Numbered from the stretch's first letter, positions 45,766 through 54,595 are shown. The stretch: DNA of 64,000 nucleotides from Flavihumibacter sp. ZG627 (GCF_000814325.1 NZ_JPHF01000004.1:310001-374000), one strand, 5' to 3'. Numbers and translations are program-made. The notes: a model not told the origin generated them from the sequence alone.

Positions 45766-47394
45766 CTATTTAGCGGCCGTTTTCTTTTGCGGGGATTTAT
45801 TCAGGATATCACGAATTCTGATAGCATCAGCATTGCCCGGGTCAACTTCAAGAACCTTATCAACATAACGGAGCGCGGTAGCTTTATCTTTCTTAATATC
45901 ATTGTGGTATTGAACAAGGTAGAAATAGGATGAGATTGCCTGACCCTTGTATTTCACTGAATCAAGACTGCGTGCCATTTCTGCCAGTTTTTCATAGTGA
46001 GGTACCGCTAAACCCTGCGCCATTGTTGTATCCATTGCCTGGTTACTGCGTGCACGCCAGAGGTAACCAAATATCTCGTTAGGATATTTCTCCGTGTATT
46101 GAGTAAACAATGAATCGGCCGACTTATAATTACCTGCCTGGTAATTCGCAAAACCCCAGTTATAAAGATCCACGTTATTTGGGGTCTTTTTGGTCTGGTA
46201 TAATTGTCCAAGGAATTGTGCTTCTGCAGCCCTGTTACCTTTTGATTTGGCAAATGCTGCTGCATTTTCCAGTAATTCAAGCTTGCTTTCATAAGCAGTA
46301 TCCATTGCGATCGCCTTTTCATAACTGGCAAAGGCTTCTGTTTCGTTACCAGGAAATTTACTCAGCATCTTCGCACGGAACTCATAGTCTTTAGGAACGA
46401 AATCCTCTGTTTTTTGCTTTGCAAAATATTGCTCTAAATAATCCTTTGCATTAACGGAATCTTTCAGTTCATCATAAGAGTATGCTGCAAGTTTATAGTA
46501 GCGCGGATCAGCCTTATCACCCAACTGACTAATGAAACCTTTCGCTGAATTAATAGCACCCATGAAATCCCGCGATGCATAAAGAATGGATGCTTTATCA
46601 TAATCATTCTTCGGATCCGGATCAGAAATGGTAAGATACTTATCATAGTAGGTCTTTGCCTTATTGATATCACGATCATACCAGTAAACATAAAGGTCAT
46701 ATACTGACGGAGCGTAGTTGGGATCAAGGGCAATAGCCTCTTCATATGCAGGAAGAAAAGATTCCGGATTTTTTTGTGTCAGGTAGATCCTTGCAATACG
46801 ATGTTTAGCAGCCGCCAATGTTGGATCAATAGCAAGCGCCTTCTGGTAAGCTGTAACAGCGTTGCCACCATCTACCAATACACGGTATGCATCACCGATC
46901 TGTAACCAGGTCTCCGCATCTTTAAATTTTTTGTCCTGGGTGTAGGGAGTAAGCCTGGTGATCACATAATTGGCATCACCATCTTTTGAGTCAACGTTAG
47001 CATTACCGATAGCATTCAACACGGAGCCATCTTTCCCCTTGCTGATGGAAATAGCGGTTTCAAAATGCTGACGAGCGACATCTTTCTTGCCTTCCAACAA
47101 CTCAATGTGACCCATACCAGCAAGTAAAAGGGGTGCATTCCCGTTGGTTTCCAAAGCTTTCGCGTACACTGCTTTGGCACCGGGAACATCCTTCATCTCA
47201 ATGAGGGTTTGTCCCAGCCAATAGATGGCATTGAGATCATTTGGATTAGCGGCGAGAACTTTCTCAAAATTTTCTTTTGCGCTCTTGTACCGCTCGTAAT
47301 AAAAGAATTTCTTTCCCTGGTCAACACTCTGCGCGAACAGGGAACTTCCACACATTACTGCGGCTATTACCAGGCTGTAAAAGGATTTCTTCAT
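45766..47394 (-). CDS. Secreted tetratricopeptide-repeat protein
   Basis: 542 residues. A signal peptide ends near SLFAQ. Most of the mature part is TPR repeats (for example FFYYERYKSAKENFEKVLAANPNDLNAIYWLGQTL and AVTAYQKALAIDPTLAAAKHRIARIYL), about ten or more units. Such proteins are scaffolds. In Bacteroidota a similar TPR protein commonly follows a PstS-like binding protein and the ExbB/ExbD/TonB genes. Here it follows the PstS-like gene (51-base gap), but the exb-tonB genes are about 20 kb away. Confidence 0.9.
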   Translation of the reverse strand: MKKSFYSLVIAAVMCGSSLFAQSVDQGKKFFYYERYKSAKENFEKVLAANPNDLNAIYWLGQTLIEMKDVPGAKAVYAKALETNGNAPLLLAGMGHIELLEGKKDVARQHFETAISISKGKDGSVLNAIGNANVDSKDGDANYVITRLTPYTQDKKFKDAETWLQIGDAYRVLVDGGNAVTAYQKALAIDPTLAAAKHRIARIYLTQKNPESFLPAYEEAIALDPNYAPSVYDLYVYWYDRDINKAKTYYDKYLTISDPDPKNDYDKASILYASRDFMGAINSAKGFISQLGDKADPRYYKLAAYSYDELKDSVNAKDYLEQYFAKQKTEDFVPKDYEFRAKMLSKFPGNETEAFASYEKAIAMDTAYESKLELLENAAAFAKSKGNRAAEAQFLGQLYQTKKTPNNVDLYNWGFANYQAGNYKSADSLFTQYTEKYPNEIFGYLWRARSNQAMDTTMAQGLAVPHYEKLAEMARSLDSVKYKGQAISSYFYLVQYHNDIKKDKATALRYVDKVLEVDPGNADAIRIRDILNKSPQKKTAAK

Positions 47395-47445
47395 TGTCGT
47401 TTGCTGTTTTTTTAGTCGAGTTGTTAAATATTTTGTCCACTTTAG

Positions 47446-48381
47446 TTATTCATCGATCCCTGCATTCCTTAATTCGAATTGCATTCTTGCAGGCCAGAGA
47501 TAAGCTCTTCTGAAAATCAGCTGGCCTCTTTCATAGATGAGAAAATTAGCAAATCCGCTTCCTAATCCTTCATAATTTTCTTTTAAAATATAATGCAATC
47601 CCCGTACCAAAGGATAGCGAAGCGTAGCAATATTTGCCTGATAAGGCTTGACATATGTCTCTTCCGGACAAACCAAACAGCGCAGTGACGCGATGGTAAC
47701 TTTATCCTGAAAGCTAAGCTGTGTGGCATCTTCAGGGTTTCCAATCCAGTTAACACCAACAAATCCAACAGCATCTTTATGCTGTGCAACATAATCAATA
47801 ACGCCTTGACTGGAAGTTGCGGCGGTGACTTCTTTGCCTAGCGTTTGACCACCTAATAATGAGTCGAGCGCGTATCGTACGGTACTGGTGGCTGTGAGAC
47901 CATCCATAACCGGCCTTAGTTTAAATCCACTGGTTCCTTTTAACAATGATTTTACATCAGTCATGTCAAATACAGAATCCTTCGATTTTTTATTTACAAC
48001 CAATGCAACCGCATCATAAGCGATCTTTGCCTGCAGGGGTATAAAGCGTAAAGTGTCTTTTAACCTCTGTTCTTCTACCGGAAGCAACTGTCTTGTAACA
48101 ATCACCATACGAACGCTGTCAACCAGAAGATCTTTCAGGCATTCAGCTTCAGGCTTGTAATGCGCAATTATATGAGCATCCGGATAAGAAGATTCAAAGA
48201 CTTTGATCTGGGAATCAATAACGGGTTTGAATGATTCATCAACGCTAATATGAATAGTGCCACTTGTAAGGGTGTCATTACGGTATACTGCTTCGCGGCC
48301 ATTATTACAATGACTGAACACCAGTACAGATAAGGCAGCGATCGTTATTCGTATCAAACGCCTATGCATAAACGTTTTCAT
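47446..48381 (-). CDS. PstS-like substrate-binding lipoprotein
   Basis: 311 residues from MKTFMHRR; the longer frame from 48450 overlaps the upstream small gene. The signal ends in a lipobox-like VFSHC, whose His before Cys is unusual. The fold signatures of a PstS-type periplasmic binding protein are seen: IHISVDESFKPVIDSQIKVFESSYPDAHI at the start, VALVVNKK, and GVNWIGNPEDATQLSF. The ligand is unlikely to be free phosphate because no pst transporter genes are present. In this phylum such proteins often accompany TonB energiser genes. It lies between a small membrane protein (5-base gap) and the TPR gene. Confidence 0.85.
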   Translation of the reverse strand: MKTFMHRRLIRITIAALSVLVFSHCNNGREAVYRNDTLTSGTIHISVDESFKPVIDSQIKVFESSYPDAHIIAHYKPEAECLKDLLVDSVRMVIVTRQLLPVEEQRLKDTLRFIPLQAKIAYDAVALVVNKKSKDSVFDMTDVKSLLKGTSGFKLRPVMDGLTATSTVRYALDSLLGGQTLGKEVTAATSSQGVIDYVAQHKDAVGFVGVNWIGNPEDATQLSFQDKVTIASLRCLVCPEETYVKPYQANIATLRYPLVRGLHYILKENYEGLGSGFANFLIYERGQLIFRRAYLWPARMQFELRNAGIDE

Positions 48382-48386
48382 TGTTA

Positions 48387-48623
48387 TTATTCGGAATAAT
48401 AATTCTTTTGGTATCCCCTGTAGATGCGCCAACCTCCATAGACAATACATAGGAAAGAGAAAAAATACTTGAAAATCGGCTCCATATCAAAGCTAAATCC
48501 AAGTTTTTCTGAAAAAAGAAAGAAAATTCCAAATAGCAGGATCAGGCCTCCCATTCCATAATCGAGAATGGAACGCATCAGGCTGTATTGCTTTCTTCTA
48601 TTATCCTGTGAGTCTGAGGCCAT
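48387..48623 (-). CDS. Small membrane protein, two helices
   Basis: 78 residues from MASDSQDNRR, chosen over MNHFIMAS five codons upstream. A basic N-terminus (NRRKQYSLMRSILDYG) precedes two hydrophobic segments (GMGGLILLFGIFFLF and IFKYFFSFLCIVYGGWRIYRGY). Small proteins of this type are found just before the PstS-like/TPR genes in related genomes. Function is unknown; co-transcription with the PstS-like gene is likely because only 5 bases separate them. Confidence 0.75.
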   Translation of the reverse strand: MASDSQDNRRKQYSLMRSILDYGMGGLILLFGIFFLFSEKLGFSFDMEPIFKYFFSFLCIVYGGWRIYRGYQKNYYSE

Positions 48624-48721
48624 AATAAAGTGGTTCATTTATCCGGGAGAGGCAAGTTAGGAAAAATAATAATCAACTGCTGAGATGCCTCCTGAAATGG
48701 AATCCATAAAACAATCTACCT

Positions 48722-48729
48722 TATTTTTG
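48722..48729 (+). promoter_or_regulatory. -7 element directly before the LMW phosphatase gene
   Basis: TATTTTTG, then CGGGC and the ATG at 48735. Spacing of 5 bases predicts a transcript start at or next to the ATG. No good -33 element was seen. Confidence 0.5.
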
Positions 48730-48734
48730 CGGGC

Positions 48735-49232
48735 ATGAAGATTCTGATGGTTTGCCTGGGCAATATTTGCAGAAGCCCGCTTGCGGAGGGTATATTGAAG
48801 CAAAAAGCCAGTGAGGCGGGGTTGAACTGGACTGTTGATAGTGCAGGAACCAACGGCTATCATGTTGGCGAAGCCCCACACCTCCTGTCTCAAAAAGTAG
48901 CAAGGCTCAATGGGATAGATATCAGTGGTCAAAAGGCCAGAAGGTTCAGGGCATCGGATTTCCAGCATTATGATTTGATTTATGCTATGGCATCTGATGT
49001 TATGGACGAAATAAAGCATATTGCCCGGCATGAATTTGACCCTACCAGGGCAGACCTGTTATTAAATGTGCTGGAACCATCCTGCAATAAGGATGTGCCT
49101 GATCCATGGTATGGCACGGAACCCGGGTACCATTCTGTTTATTCGCTGATTGAGAGCGCCTGCGAAGAAATTATAAGAACAGCACTGAAAAAGAAAACTA
49201 TAAATCCACAAATTTCAAACCCTAATCCATAA
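48735..49232 (+). CDS. Low-molecular-weight protein-tyrosine phosphatase
   Basis: 165 residues. The catalytic P-loop CLGNICRSP starts at Cys7, with Arg13, and the C-terminal general-acid motif DPWYG follows. The cytosolic enzyme removes phosphate from protein tyrosines, or in some bacteria acts on arginine phosphate. Its stop codon overlaps the hisS start by one base (TAATG), so the two genes are translated together. A -7 element only 5 bases before the ATG suggests a leaderless transcript. Confidence 0.93.
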   Translation: MKILMVCLGNICRSPLAEGILKQKASEAGLNWTVDSAGTNGYHVGEAPHLLSQKVARLNGIDISGQKARRFRASDFQHYDLIYAMASDVMDEIKHIARHEFDPTRADLLLNVLEPSCNKDVPDPWYGTEPGYHSVYSLIESACEEIIRTALKKKTINPQISNPNP

Positions 49233-50611
49233 TGTCCAAGCCCTCCCTTCCTTCCGGAACCCGCGATTTTGGCGCGGAAACCGTCCGAAAAAGGAATTAT
49301 ATCTTCAGCACAATCAGGCAGGTTTTTGAAACATATGGTTTCCAGCCTTTGGAAACTCCAGCCATGGAAAATCTTGATACCCTGATGGGAAAGTACGGTG
49401 AGGAGGGGGATAAGCTGATTTTCAAGATCCTTAATAATGGACTGAATGATCCCAAAAACGCCGATCGCTCCCGTGCAGCATTCGATCAGGTTATGTCAGG
49501 AAAAAATGATAAGAACCTTACGGAAAGGGCTTTACGTTATGACCTAACCATTCCTTTTGCCCGATATGTGGCCATGAATTATGGGAAACTAACCCTTCCC
49601 TTTAAAAGGTACCAGATTCAGCCGGTATGGCGGGCGGACAGGCCACAGAAAGGTCGTTACCGAGAGTTTTACCAGTGTGATGCTGATGTAGTGGGAAGTA
49701 ATTCACTGCTAAATGAGGTTGAACTCACTGCCATATACGCTACCGTTTTCCAACTTCTTGGAATAGCAGTGGAGATCAGGCTCAATAACCGAAAGATACT
49801 GGCGGCGCTGGCAGAGCATTGTGGAGGAGTAGATAAGCTGGTTGATATCACTACAGCAATTGACAAACTGGATAAGATAGGACTTGAGAAGGTGAACCAG
49901 GAGCTTGCAGAGCGGGGAGTTAGCGAGGAACAGATCAATACCATAAGGAAATACCTGAGTGTGAACGGAAATAATGAAGAAAAACTGAAACAGGTGCAGG
50001 AACTGCTGGGCCAGTATAATGAGGCAAAGGAGGGAATCAGGGAGTTGGAATTTGTACTGGGTTACCATCAACCAGATAATGGGAATTCGTTATCGGCATC
50101 CATAATACTTGACTTCACCCTGGCACGCGGACTCAATTATTACACGGGAATTATTTATGAAATCAAGGCGAAGGGTGTACAGATGGGAAGTATCGGTGGA
50201 GGTGGCAGGTATGATGACCTGACTGGATTATTTGGCGTGCCCAATGTTCCTGGTGTGGGTATCAGTTTTGGCGTTGACCGTATTTATGATGTGATGGAGG
50301 AGCTGGGTTTATTTCCCGCCGGAGTACATATGGGAACACAAGTGCTGTTCTTTAACCTCGGCGAAATGGAAAGCAGACGAGCTTATACACTCATGCAAGA
50401 GCTAAGGAACAAGGGCATACGTTGTGAAATCTACCCCGAATCGGCCAAATTCGACAAACAGTTTAAGTATGCTGATAAAAAATCAATCCCTTTTATCGTG
50501 ATCCTCGGCAGCAAGGAGTTGGAAGAAGGGAATTGCGTTGTAAAGGATCTGGGCAGGAGTATTCAGGAAACAATTACTCAGTCGGCGCTTTCGAGCTTTG
50601 CTTTTGAATGA
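49232..50611 (+). CDS. hisS: Histidyl-tRNA synthetase
   Basis: 459 residues, full length. The class II motifs are visible: motif 2 (YQIQPVWRADRPQKGRYREFYQCDAD), the histidine-specific loop ARGLNYYTGIIYEI, motif 3 (GISFGVDRIYDV) and the glycine-rich GSIGGGGRYDDL. The C-terminal anticodon-binding domain follows (VLFFNLGEMESRRAYTLMQELRNKGIRCEIYPES). It charges tRNA-His in the cytoplasm. The 3' end overlaps the convergent secreted-protein gene by about 34 bases. Confidence 0.97.
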   Translation: MSKPSLPSGTRDFGAETVRKRNYIFSTIRQVFETYGFQPLETPAMENLDTLMGKYGEEGDKLIFKILNNGLNDPKNADRSRAAFDQVMSGKNDKNLTERALRYDLTIPFARYVAMNYGKLTLPFKRYQIQPVWRADRPQKGRYREFYQCDADVVGSNSLLNEVELTAIYATVFQLLGIAVEIRLNNRKILAALAEHCGGVDKLVDITTAIDKLDKIGLEKVNQELAERGVSEEQINTIRKYLSVNGNNEEKLKQVQELLGQYNEAKEGIRELEFVLGYHQPDNGNSLSASIILDFTLARGLNYYTGIIYEIKAKGVQMGSIGGGGRYDDLTGLFGVPNVPGVGISFGVDRIYDVMEELGLFPAGVHMGTQVLFFNLGEMESRRAYTLMQELRNKGIRCEIYPESAKFDKQFKYADKKSIPFIVILGSKELEEGNCVVKDLGRSIQETITQSALSSFAFE

Positions 50612-51027
50612 TTGATGCTGGCAACGGTATGAAGGGAGGGCTTTAATAGAAATTTCCAGGTGAATTCGGAACCATTTTTATCTTTTTCGCCATCCAATAT
50701 ATAACCCATCGCTTCAATATGAATGGCTACAACCTGCCTGGTAGAATCGTTTCTTTTAAAGCTGGCCGTACCACTGAAACTGGTGATTTCGAAATTATCG
50801 CCTTCCGTATGAACCATAGGAGATGAACCAGCTTCTGAATTCATGCTAAGAGCCGAAAGGCTATCTCCCACCACTTCTACATGCGGAACAACACTACCTA
50901 CGGGGAAGGAGTATTTCCCAATAAAGTCAAAATGTGCCGGCACTGACTTTTTGGTACTGTCCTGCTGAGCATGCAGGCTTGAGATAGAGGCGATTAAAAA
51001 GAAGCATAAGAGCCATTTAATTTTCAT
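50578..51027 (-). CDS. Small secreted protein, DUF3471-like
   Basis: 149 residues from MKIKWLLCFF; a longer frame begins at 51078 but adds an uncleavable front. A signal peptide ends near LHAQ. The mature part (GKYSFPVGSVVPHVEVVGDSLSALS, then FEITSFSGTASFKRNDS, then VAIHIEAMGYIL) resembles the small beta domain found at the end of serine hydrolases (DUF3471). No catalytic residues were recognised. It overlaps the hisS 3' end by about 34 bases on the opposite strand. Confidence 0.65.
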   Translation of the reverse strand: MKIKWLLCFFLIASISSLHAQQDSTKKSVPAHFDFIGKYSFPVGSVVPHVEVVGDSLSALSMNSEAGSSPMVHTEGDNFEITSFSGTASFKRNDSTRQVVAIHIEAMGYILDGEKDKNGSEFTWKFLLKPSLHTVASINHSKAKLESAD

Positions 51028-51084
51028 ACAACAGGTGTTTCTACAATTTAGGGATTTGGCTAATATTATTTTATGCAACTATAT

Positions 51085-51113
51085 AAAAGGCCTTCCAAAA
51101 TGATGGAAGGCCT
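51085..51113 (-). terminator. Intrinsic terminator after the small lipoprotein gene
   Basis: A perfect 9-bp stem (AGGCCTTCC with GGAAGGCCT) with an 8-base loop, followed on the minus strand by TTT. It lies just after the stop codon of the gene at 51124. Confidence 0.75.
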
Positions 51114-51123
51114 CCTGATAACT

Positions 51124-51588
51124 TCACTTGCCGCATTTGACGGTTTTGACCGATTTATTAAAAAGATCCAGCCGTTTTGGATCAACATCAGAAAAACCCA
51201 CCACAAATCCGTCCTTTAATGTGCGGCGCCAATGTGTGCCTTCTGCACTTGTTCCTACACCTTCACCACCCATCCTGGCTAATAATGCGGTCATTACATC
51301 GGCACTTTTTTCGATAGTAGGCACCGGGTAAGTGGAGATCTCTTTACAGGCAATAAAAAAAGAGGCACCATCGGGATAATGGAAGGTGCGTACCATGTAC
51401 CCTTCCTCAAGCTTTTGATGGTTTTCAGACAAATAACCATCCGGAACTTTCACAATAAGCCGGCGTTCTTTGGAACCTTCATCATAATCGTGCTCAAGCC
51501 GGTGCGATTGGGCAACCAGGCTGCAGGAGCTCCCACCGGCCAATGTGACAAAAAAAAGGCAGGTGAAAAAGGATGTTCTTGTAAACAT
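51124..51588 (-). CDS. Small exported lipoprotein-like protein, unknown
   Basis: 154 residues from MFTRTSFFTC. A hydrophobic leader contains GGSSC, which could be a lipobox, or the leader may be cut at SLVAQ. The mature part (LIVKVPDGYLSENHQKLEEGYMVRTFHYPDGASFFIACKE, then GTHWRRTLKDGFVVGFSDV) has a single-domain appearance with two Cys (about residues 92 and 152) that could pair. No family recognised. It is divergent from rlmN and followed by a clear terminator. Confidence 0.65.
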   Translation of the reverse strand: MFTRTSFFTCLFFVTLAGGSSCSLVAQSHRLEHDYDEGSKERRLIVKVPDGYLSENHQKLEEGYMVRTFHYPDGASFFIACKEISTYPVPTIEKSADVMTALLARMGGEGVGTSAEGTHWRRTLKDGFVVGFSDVDPKRLDLFNKSVKTVKCGK

Positions 51589-51717
51589 AGTATAAGGCAT
51601 TTGGTGTAACATCAAATTATGAACTGTATCATACAGCTTAAAGTGAAATATGGATAAGTGTAACCTACTAGATAATTAATCTGTGTTAAAGTTTTCTCAA
51701 TGCCCGAAGGAGGCTAG

Positions 51718-51725
51718 TATCTTTG
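51718..51725 (+). promoter_or_regulatory. -7 element directly before rlmN
   Basis: TATCTTTG, then CGTC and the ATG at 51730. The spacing of 4 bases predicts a leaderless transcript; an alternative ATG at 51739 would leave a short leader. Confidence 0.5.
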
Positions 51726-51729
51726 CGTC

Positions 51730-52776
51730 ATGGTAACAATGGGGAAGAAGAATATCAGGCAATTATCCAGGGAGGAGCTTGAGCATTATTTTGAACAGCT
51801 GGGCGAGAAAAAATTCCGTGCCCGGCAGGTGTACGAATGGCTCTGGGCGAAGCATGTAAGGAGTTTTGAAGACATGACCAATCTTAGCAAAGAGCTGAGG
51901 GCAAGGCTTGCAGAGCATTTTAGCCTTCCGGCTCTCATCCATGATGTTACCCAGCATAGTGGTGATGGAACAGTTAAAAGCCGGTTTCGCACTTTTGATA
52001 GTCATCTTGTTGAAGGAGTACTTATTCCTACCGATGATCGCAAAACTGCCTGTGTATCTTCCCAGATAGGCTGTTCACTCAGCTGCAAATTTTGTGCTAC
52101 GGGATATATGGATCGTAAGCGTAATCTGGAATTTGACGAGATCTTTGATGAAGTGGTTCTAATCAATGAACAGAGTGAAAAAGTATATGGTAAGAAACTT
52201 ACCAATATTGTGTTCATGGGAATGGGCGAACCATTACTCAATTACAAGAATGTATTGAAAGCCATTGAGATGATAAGTTCACCGGAAGGTCTGGGCATAA
52301 GTGCAAGGCGTATTACTGTTTCCACTGCCGGTGTTGCCAAAATGATCAGGCAGTTAGGTGATGACAAAGTAAGGTTCAAACTGGCTCTCTCCCTGCATGC
52401 CGCCAATGATGCAAAGCGTCATGAGATCATGCCGATCAATGACACGAATAATATTCGTTCACTGATTGATGCATTAAATTATTTCTATCAGCAAACCGGA
52501 AATGAAATCACCTTTGAATATATACTTTTCAAAGATTTCAATGACTCTATCCAGGATGCAGATGAACTGGTAAAACTTTACCGGCAGGTACCAGCAGATC
52601 TCATTAATATTATAGAATACAATCCTATTGAACTGGCATCTTTTGAAAAGCCCGATGAAGAGAAGACCATGGAATTTATGCGGTATCTCGAGAAGCATCG
52701 GGTAAATGTTCGTTTGCGCCGGAGCCGGGGAAAAGACATCGATGCCGCTTGTGGCCAGTTGGCAAATAAAGGGTGA
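51730..52776 (+). CDS. rlmN: 23S rRNA (A2503-C2)/tRNA (A37-C2) methyltransferase RlmN
   Basis: 348 residues. The radical-SAM cluster ligands are Cys115, Cys119 and Cys122 (CSLSCKFC); the C-terminal Cys341 (DAACGQLA) is the catalytic methyl-carrying cysteine partner. The GMGEPLLNYKNV motif and the family-typical VSTAGV and SLHAANDAKRHEIMPIN stretches are present. It methylates A2503 of 23S rRNA and A37 of some tRNAs. A -7 element ends 4 bases before the first ATG; MGKKNIRQL (from 51739) is an alternative start. Confidence 0.96.
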   Translation: MVTMGKKNIRQLSREELEHYFEQLGEKKFRARQVYEWLWAKHVRSFEDMTNLSKELRARLAEHFSLPALIHDVTQHSGDGTVKSRFRTFDSHLVEGVLIPTDDRKTACVSSQIGCSLSCKFCATGYMDRKRNLEFDEIFDEVVLINEQSEKVYGKKLTNIVFMGMGEPLLNYKNVLKAIEMISSPEGLGISARRITVSTAGVAKMIRQLGDDKVRFKLALSLHAANDAKRHEIMPINDTNNIRSLIDALNYFYQQTGNEITFEYILFKDFNDSIQDADELVKLYRQVPADLINIIEYNPIELASFEKPDEEKTMEFMRYLEKHRVNVRLRRSRGKDIDAACGQLANKG

Positions 52777-52853
52777 AGGCATTAACATTACCTTTTAACA
52801 AAAGCATTAAACCTGTTACATTTCCTTTGGTCTATGTAGTAAATGCATAGCAT

Positions 52854-53381
52854 ATGAAAAGAATACTGACAGTTTTAGTGATGGGAATGGGCATGCAGAT
52901 GGCTATTGCCCAGGAAAGCGGCCGTGATGGCATGCACCATGGCAATGGCGAAGGTGGACGTATGAAAGGAATTGAGCTAACAGAAGCGCAGAAAGTTAAA
53001 ATGGAAGCTTTGCGAAAAGAGCACAGGGAGGAAATGATGGCTATTCTGACCCCTGAACAGCGTCAGCAGCTTGAGAAGCAAAAGGCCGAGCGCTCTGTGA
53101 AAAGGCAAAAAATGTCGGGTGCCAGGATGGAGAAAATGAAGACTCAGTTGAACCTGAGTGCAGACCAAAGCGCTAAAATGGATCAACTTAATAAGGATTT
53201 CCAAGCGAAGACCAACCTCATAAAAGCCAATGAAACGCTTGCACAGGAAGAGCAACGCAAGCAAATGAAGGCGCTGGCAGAGGAGCATCGCAGTAATATG
53301 AAAGCAATTCTTAGCCCCGAACAGCAGGAAATACTGAAAAGAGTAAGGAAAGAAAAAGGTCCGAAAAAAACAGTCAAATAA
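52854..53381 (+). CDS. Spy/CpxP-like periplasmic protein (LTxxQ repeats)
   Basis: 175 residues, signal peptide ending near AIAQ. The body is a charged, all-helical protein with LTxxQ-type motifs (GIELTEAQKVKMEAL, ILTPEQRQQLE, LNLSADQSAKMDQL and ILSPEQQEILK), which identify the Spy/CpxP/Zra family of periplasmic chaperones and stress sensors. The N-terminal GRDGMHHGNGEGG is His/Gly-rich and could bind metal. Just before the stop the sequence has a run of seven A; skipping one A would open a 23-codon tail ending in GGDSERS. It is followed by a terminator at 53462. Confidence 0.82.
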   Translation: MKRILTVLVMGMGMQMAIAQESGRDGMHHGNGEGGRMKGIELTEAQKVKMEALRKEHREEMMAILTPEQRQQLEKQKAERSVKRQKMSGARMEKMKTQLNLSADQSAKMDQLNKDFQAKTNLIKANETLAQEEQRKQMKALAEEHRSNMKAILSPEQQEILKRVRKEKGPKKTVK

Positions 53382-53461
53382 TTACGATACACCCTATGCG
53401 CCTGGTTCACCGGCAGATTATGAGGTGAATGGTGGCGACTCCGAACGCTCGTAAACCTACA

Positions 53462-53488
53462 AAAAGGCAGCTTTAACAGCTGTCTTTT
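53462..53488 (+). terminator. Intrinsic terminator after the Spy-like gene
   Basis: An 11-bp stem with one G-T pair (AAAAGGCAGCT with AGCTGTCTTTT) and a 5-base loop, ending in TTTT. The promoter -7 element of the next gene starts two bases later. Confidence 0.75.
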
Positions 53489-53489
53489 G

Positions 53490-53497
53490 TATTTTTG
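53490..53497 (+). promoter_or_regulatory. -7 element of the pseudouridine synthase gene
   Basis: TATTTTTG immediately after the terminator T-tract, about 36 bases before the ATG at 53534. Confidence 0.45.
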
Positions 53498-53533
53498 CAA
53501 CCATCCCTGTTGAAAAACAGTAAATACAAAAAT

Positions 53534-54571
53534 ATGAAGCAACCCAAAGGGTTCGAGAAATTCGCGAACAAAAAGAAAGCGGGTACTGTGAAGGAACAGT
53601 ACCGTAAAGAAAGAAGGGAAGAGAAAAACGAGCGATCTTCTGCCATTGACCAACGTTTTGATGAAAAGCGTAAAGAGCGTTCGAATCAGGCAGAAACTCG
53701 AAAGGGCCATTTTCCCCGAAATGCGCCTGCTCCGGCACCAGGAAGGTCCTCCCCGAAAAGGACAGCCATCCAGCTTGAAAAGAATACAGGAGCTGACAAT
53801 ACAAGTTATCGGGATCGTGATCCTAACCTTCAATCAGCGGGTACACAGATGCCCCTGAATAAATTTATTGCACATTGTGGTATATGTGCGCGTAGAGATG
53901 CTGCTTCCCTGGTAAAAGAAGGTGGTGTAACCGTTAATGGGAAAGCAGTTACAGAGCCGGGTTTTAAGGTGACAGATAAAGATGAGATCAAGCTCAATGG
54001 AAAGAGAATAACTATTTCAAAGAATCTTGTTTATATATTATTGAACAAGCCTAAGGATTATATCACCACAACCGAAGATCCTCAAGGTCGTAAGACTGTC
54101 CTTGATCTCATAAAGACTGCTACAACTGAGCGGGTTTATCCTATTGGACGGCTCGACCGCAATACTAGCGGGGTGTTGCTTTTTACCAATGATGGTGATC
54201 TTGCCCAAACCCTCTCCCATCCAAAGCATGAGGTTAAAAAGATTTATGAGGTAACCTTAGACAGGCCACTTACAAAACATGATTTTGATACAATAGCAAA
54301 TGGTATTACCCTTGAGGATGGTTTTGTAACGCCGGATGCTATGGGTTATGCGGATCCAAAGGATAAAACCGTGATCGGGATTGAGATACATAGCGGAAGG
54401 AACAGAATCGTCCGCAGGATTTTTGAGCATATGAAATATGATGTTCGTGGTCTCGACAGGGTGATGTATGCTGGTCTTACAAAGAAGAACGTAACCCGTG
54501 GTAAGTGGCGATTCCTCAATGAAAGAGAAGTACGCCTGCTTAAGCATTTCAACAAAAGTGCGAAAAAATAA
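53534..54571 (+). CDS. RluB/RsuA-family pseudouridine synthase with basic N-terminal extension
   Basis: 345 residues from MKQPKGFEKF; an ATG at 53495 would lie inside the -7 element. An N-terminal extension of about 90 residues is strongly charged (Lys, Arg, Glu) and probably unstructured, with possible RNA contact. An S4 RNA-binding domain follows (PLNKFIAHCGICARRDAASLV). The catalytic domain has the Asp208 motif GRLDRNTSGVLLF. The family isomerises U to pseudouridine in 23S or 16S rRNA. The RluA-type gene follows 24 bases downstream. Confidence 0.92.
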   Translation: MKQPKGFEKFANKKKAGTVKEQYRKERREEKNERSSAIDQRFDEKRKERSNQAETRKGHFPRNAPAPAPGRSSPKRTAIQLEKNTGADNTSYRDRDPNLQSAGTQMPLNKFIAHCGICARRDAASLVKEGGVTVNGKAVTEPGFKVTDKDEIKLNGKRITISKNLVYILLNKPKDYITTTEDPQGRKTVLDLIKTATTERVYPIGRLDRNTSGVLLFTNDGDLAQTLSHPKHEVKKIYEVTLDRPLTKHDFDTIANGITLEDGFVTPDAMGYADPKDKTVIGIEIHSGRNRIVRRIFEHMKYDVRGLDRVMYAGLTKKNVTRGKWRFLNEREVRLLKHFNKSAKK

Positions 54572-54595
54572 TTGACCCCTCAAGGAAGGAATCGA

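Noticed and set aside
53395-53455. Possible tRNA-like fragment with TTCACC/GGTGAA stem
   Set aside because: Only one short stem is present; no cloverleaf, anticodon arm or CCA end could be built.
53183-53833. Minus-strand open frame of 216 codons across the Spy-like and pseudouridine synthase genes
   Set aside because: Antisense to two supported genes and rich in Phe/Leu/Ser, typical of the reverse of Lys/Glu-rich coding sequence.
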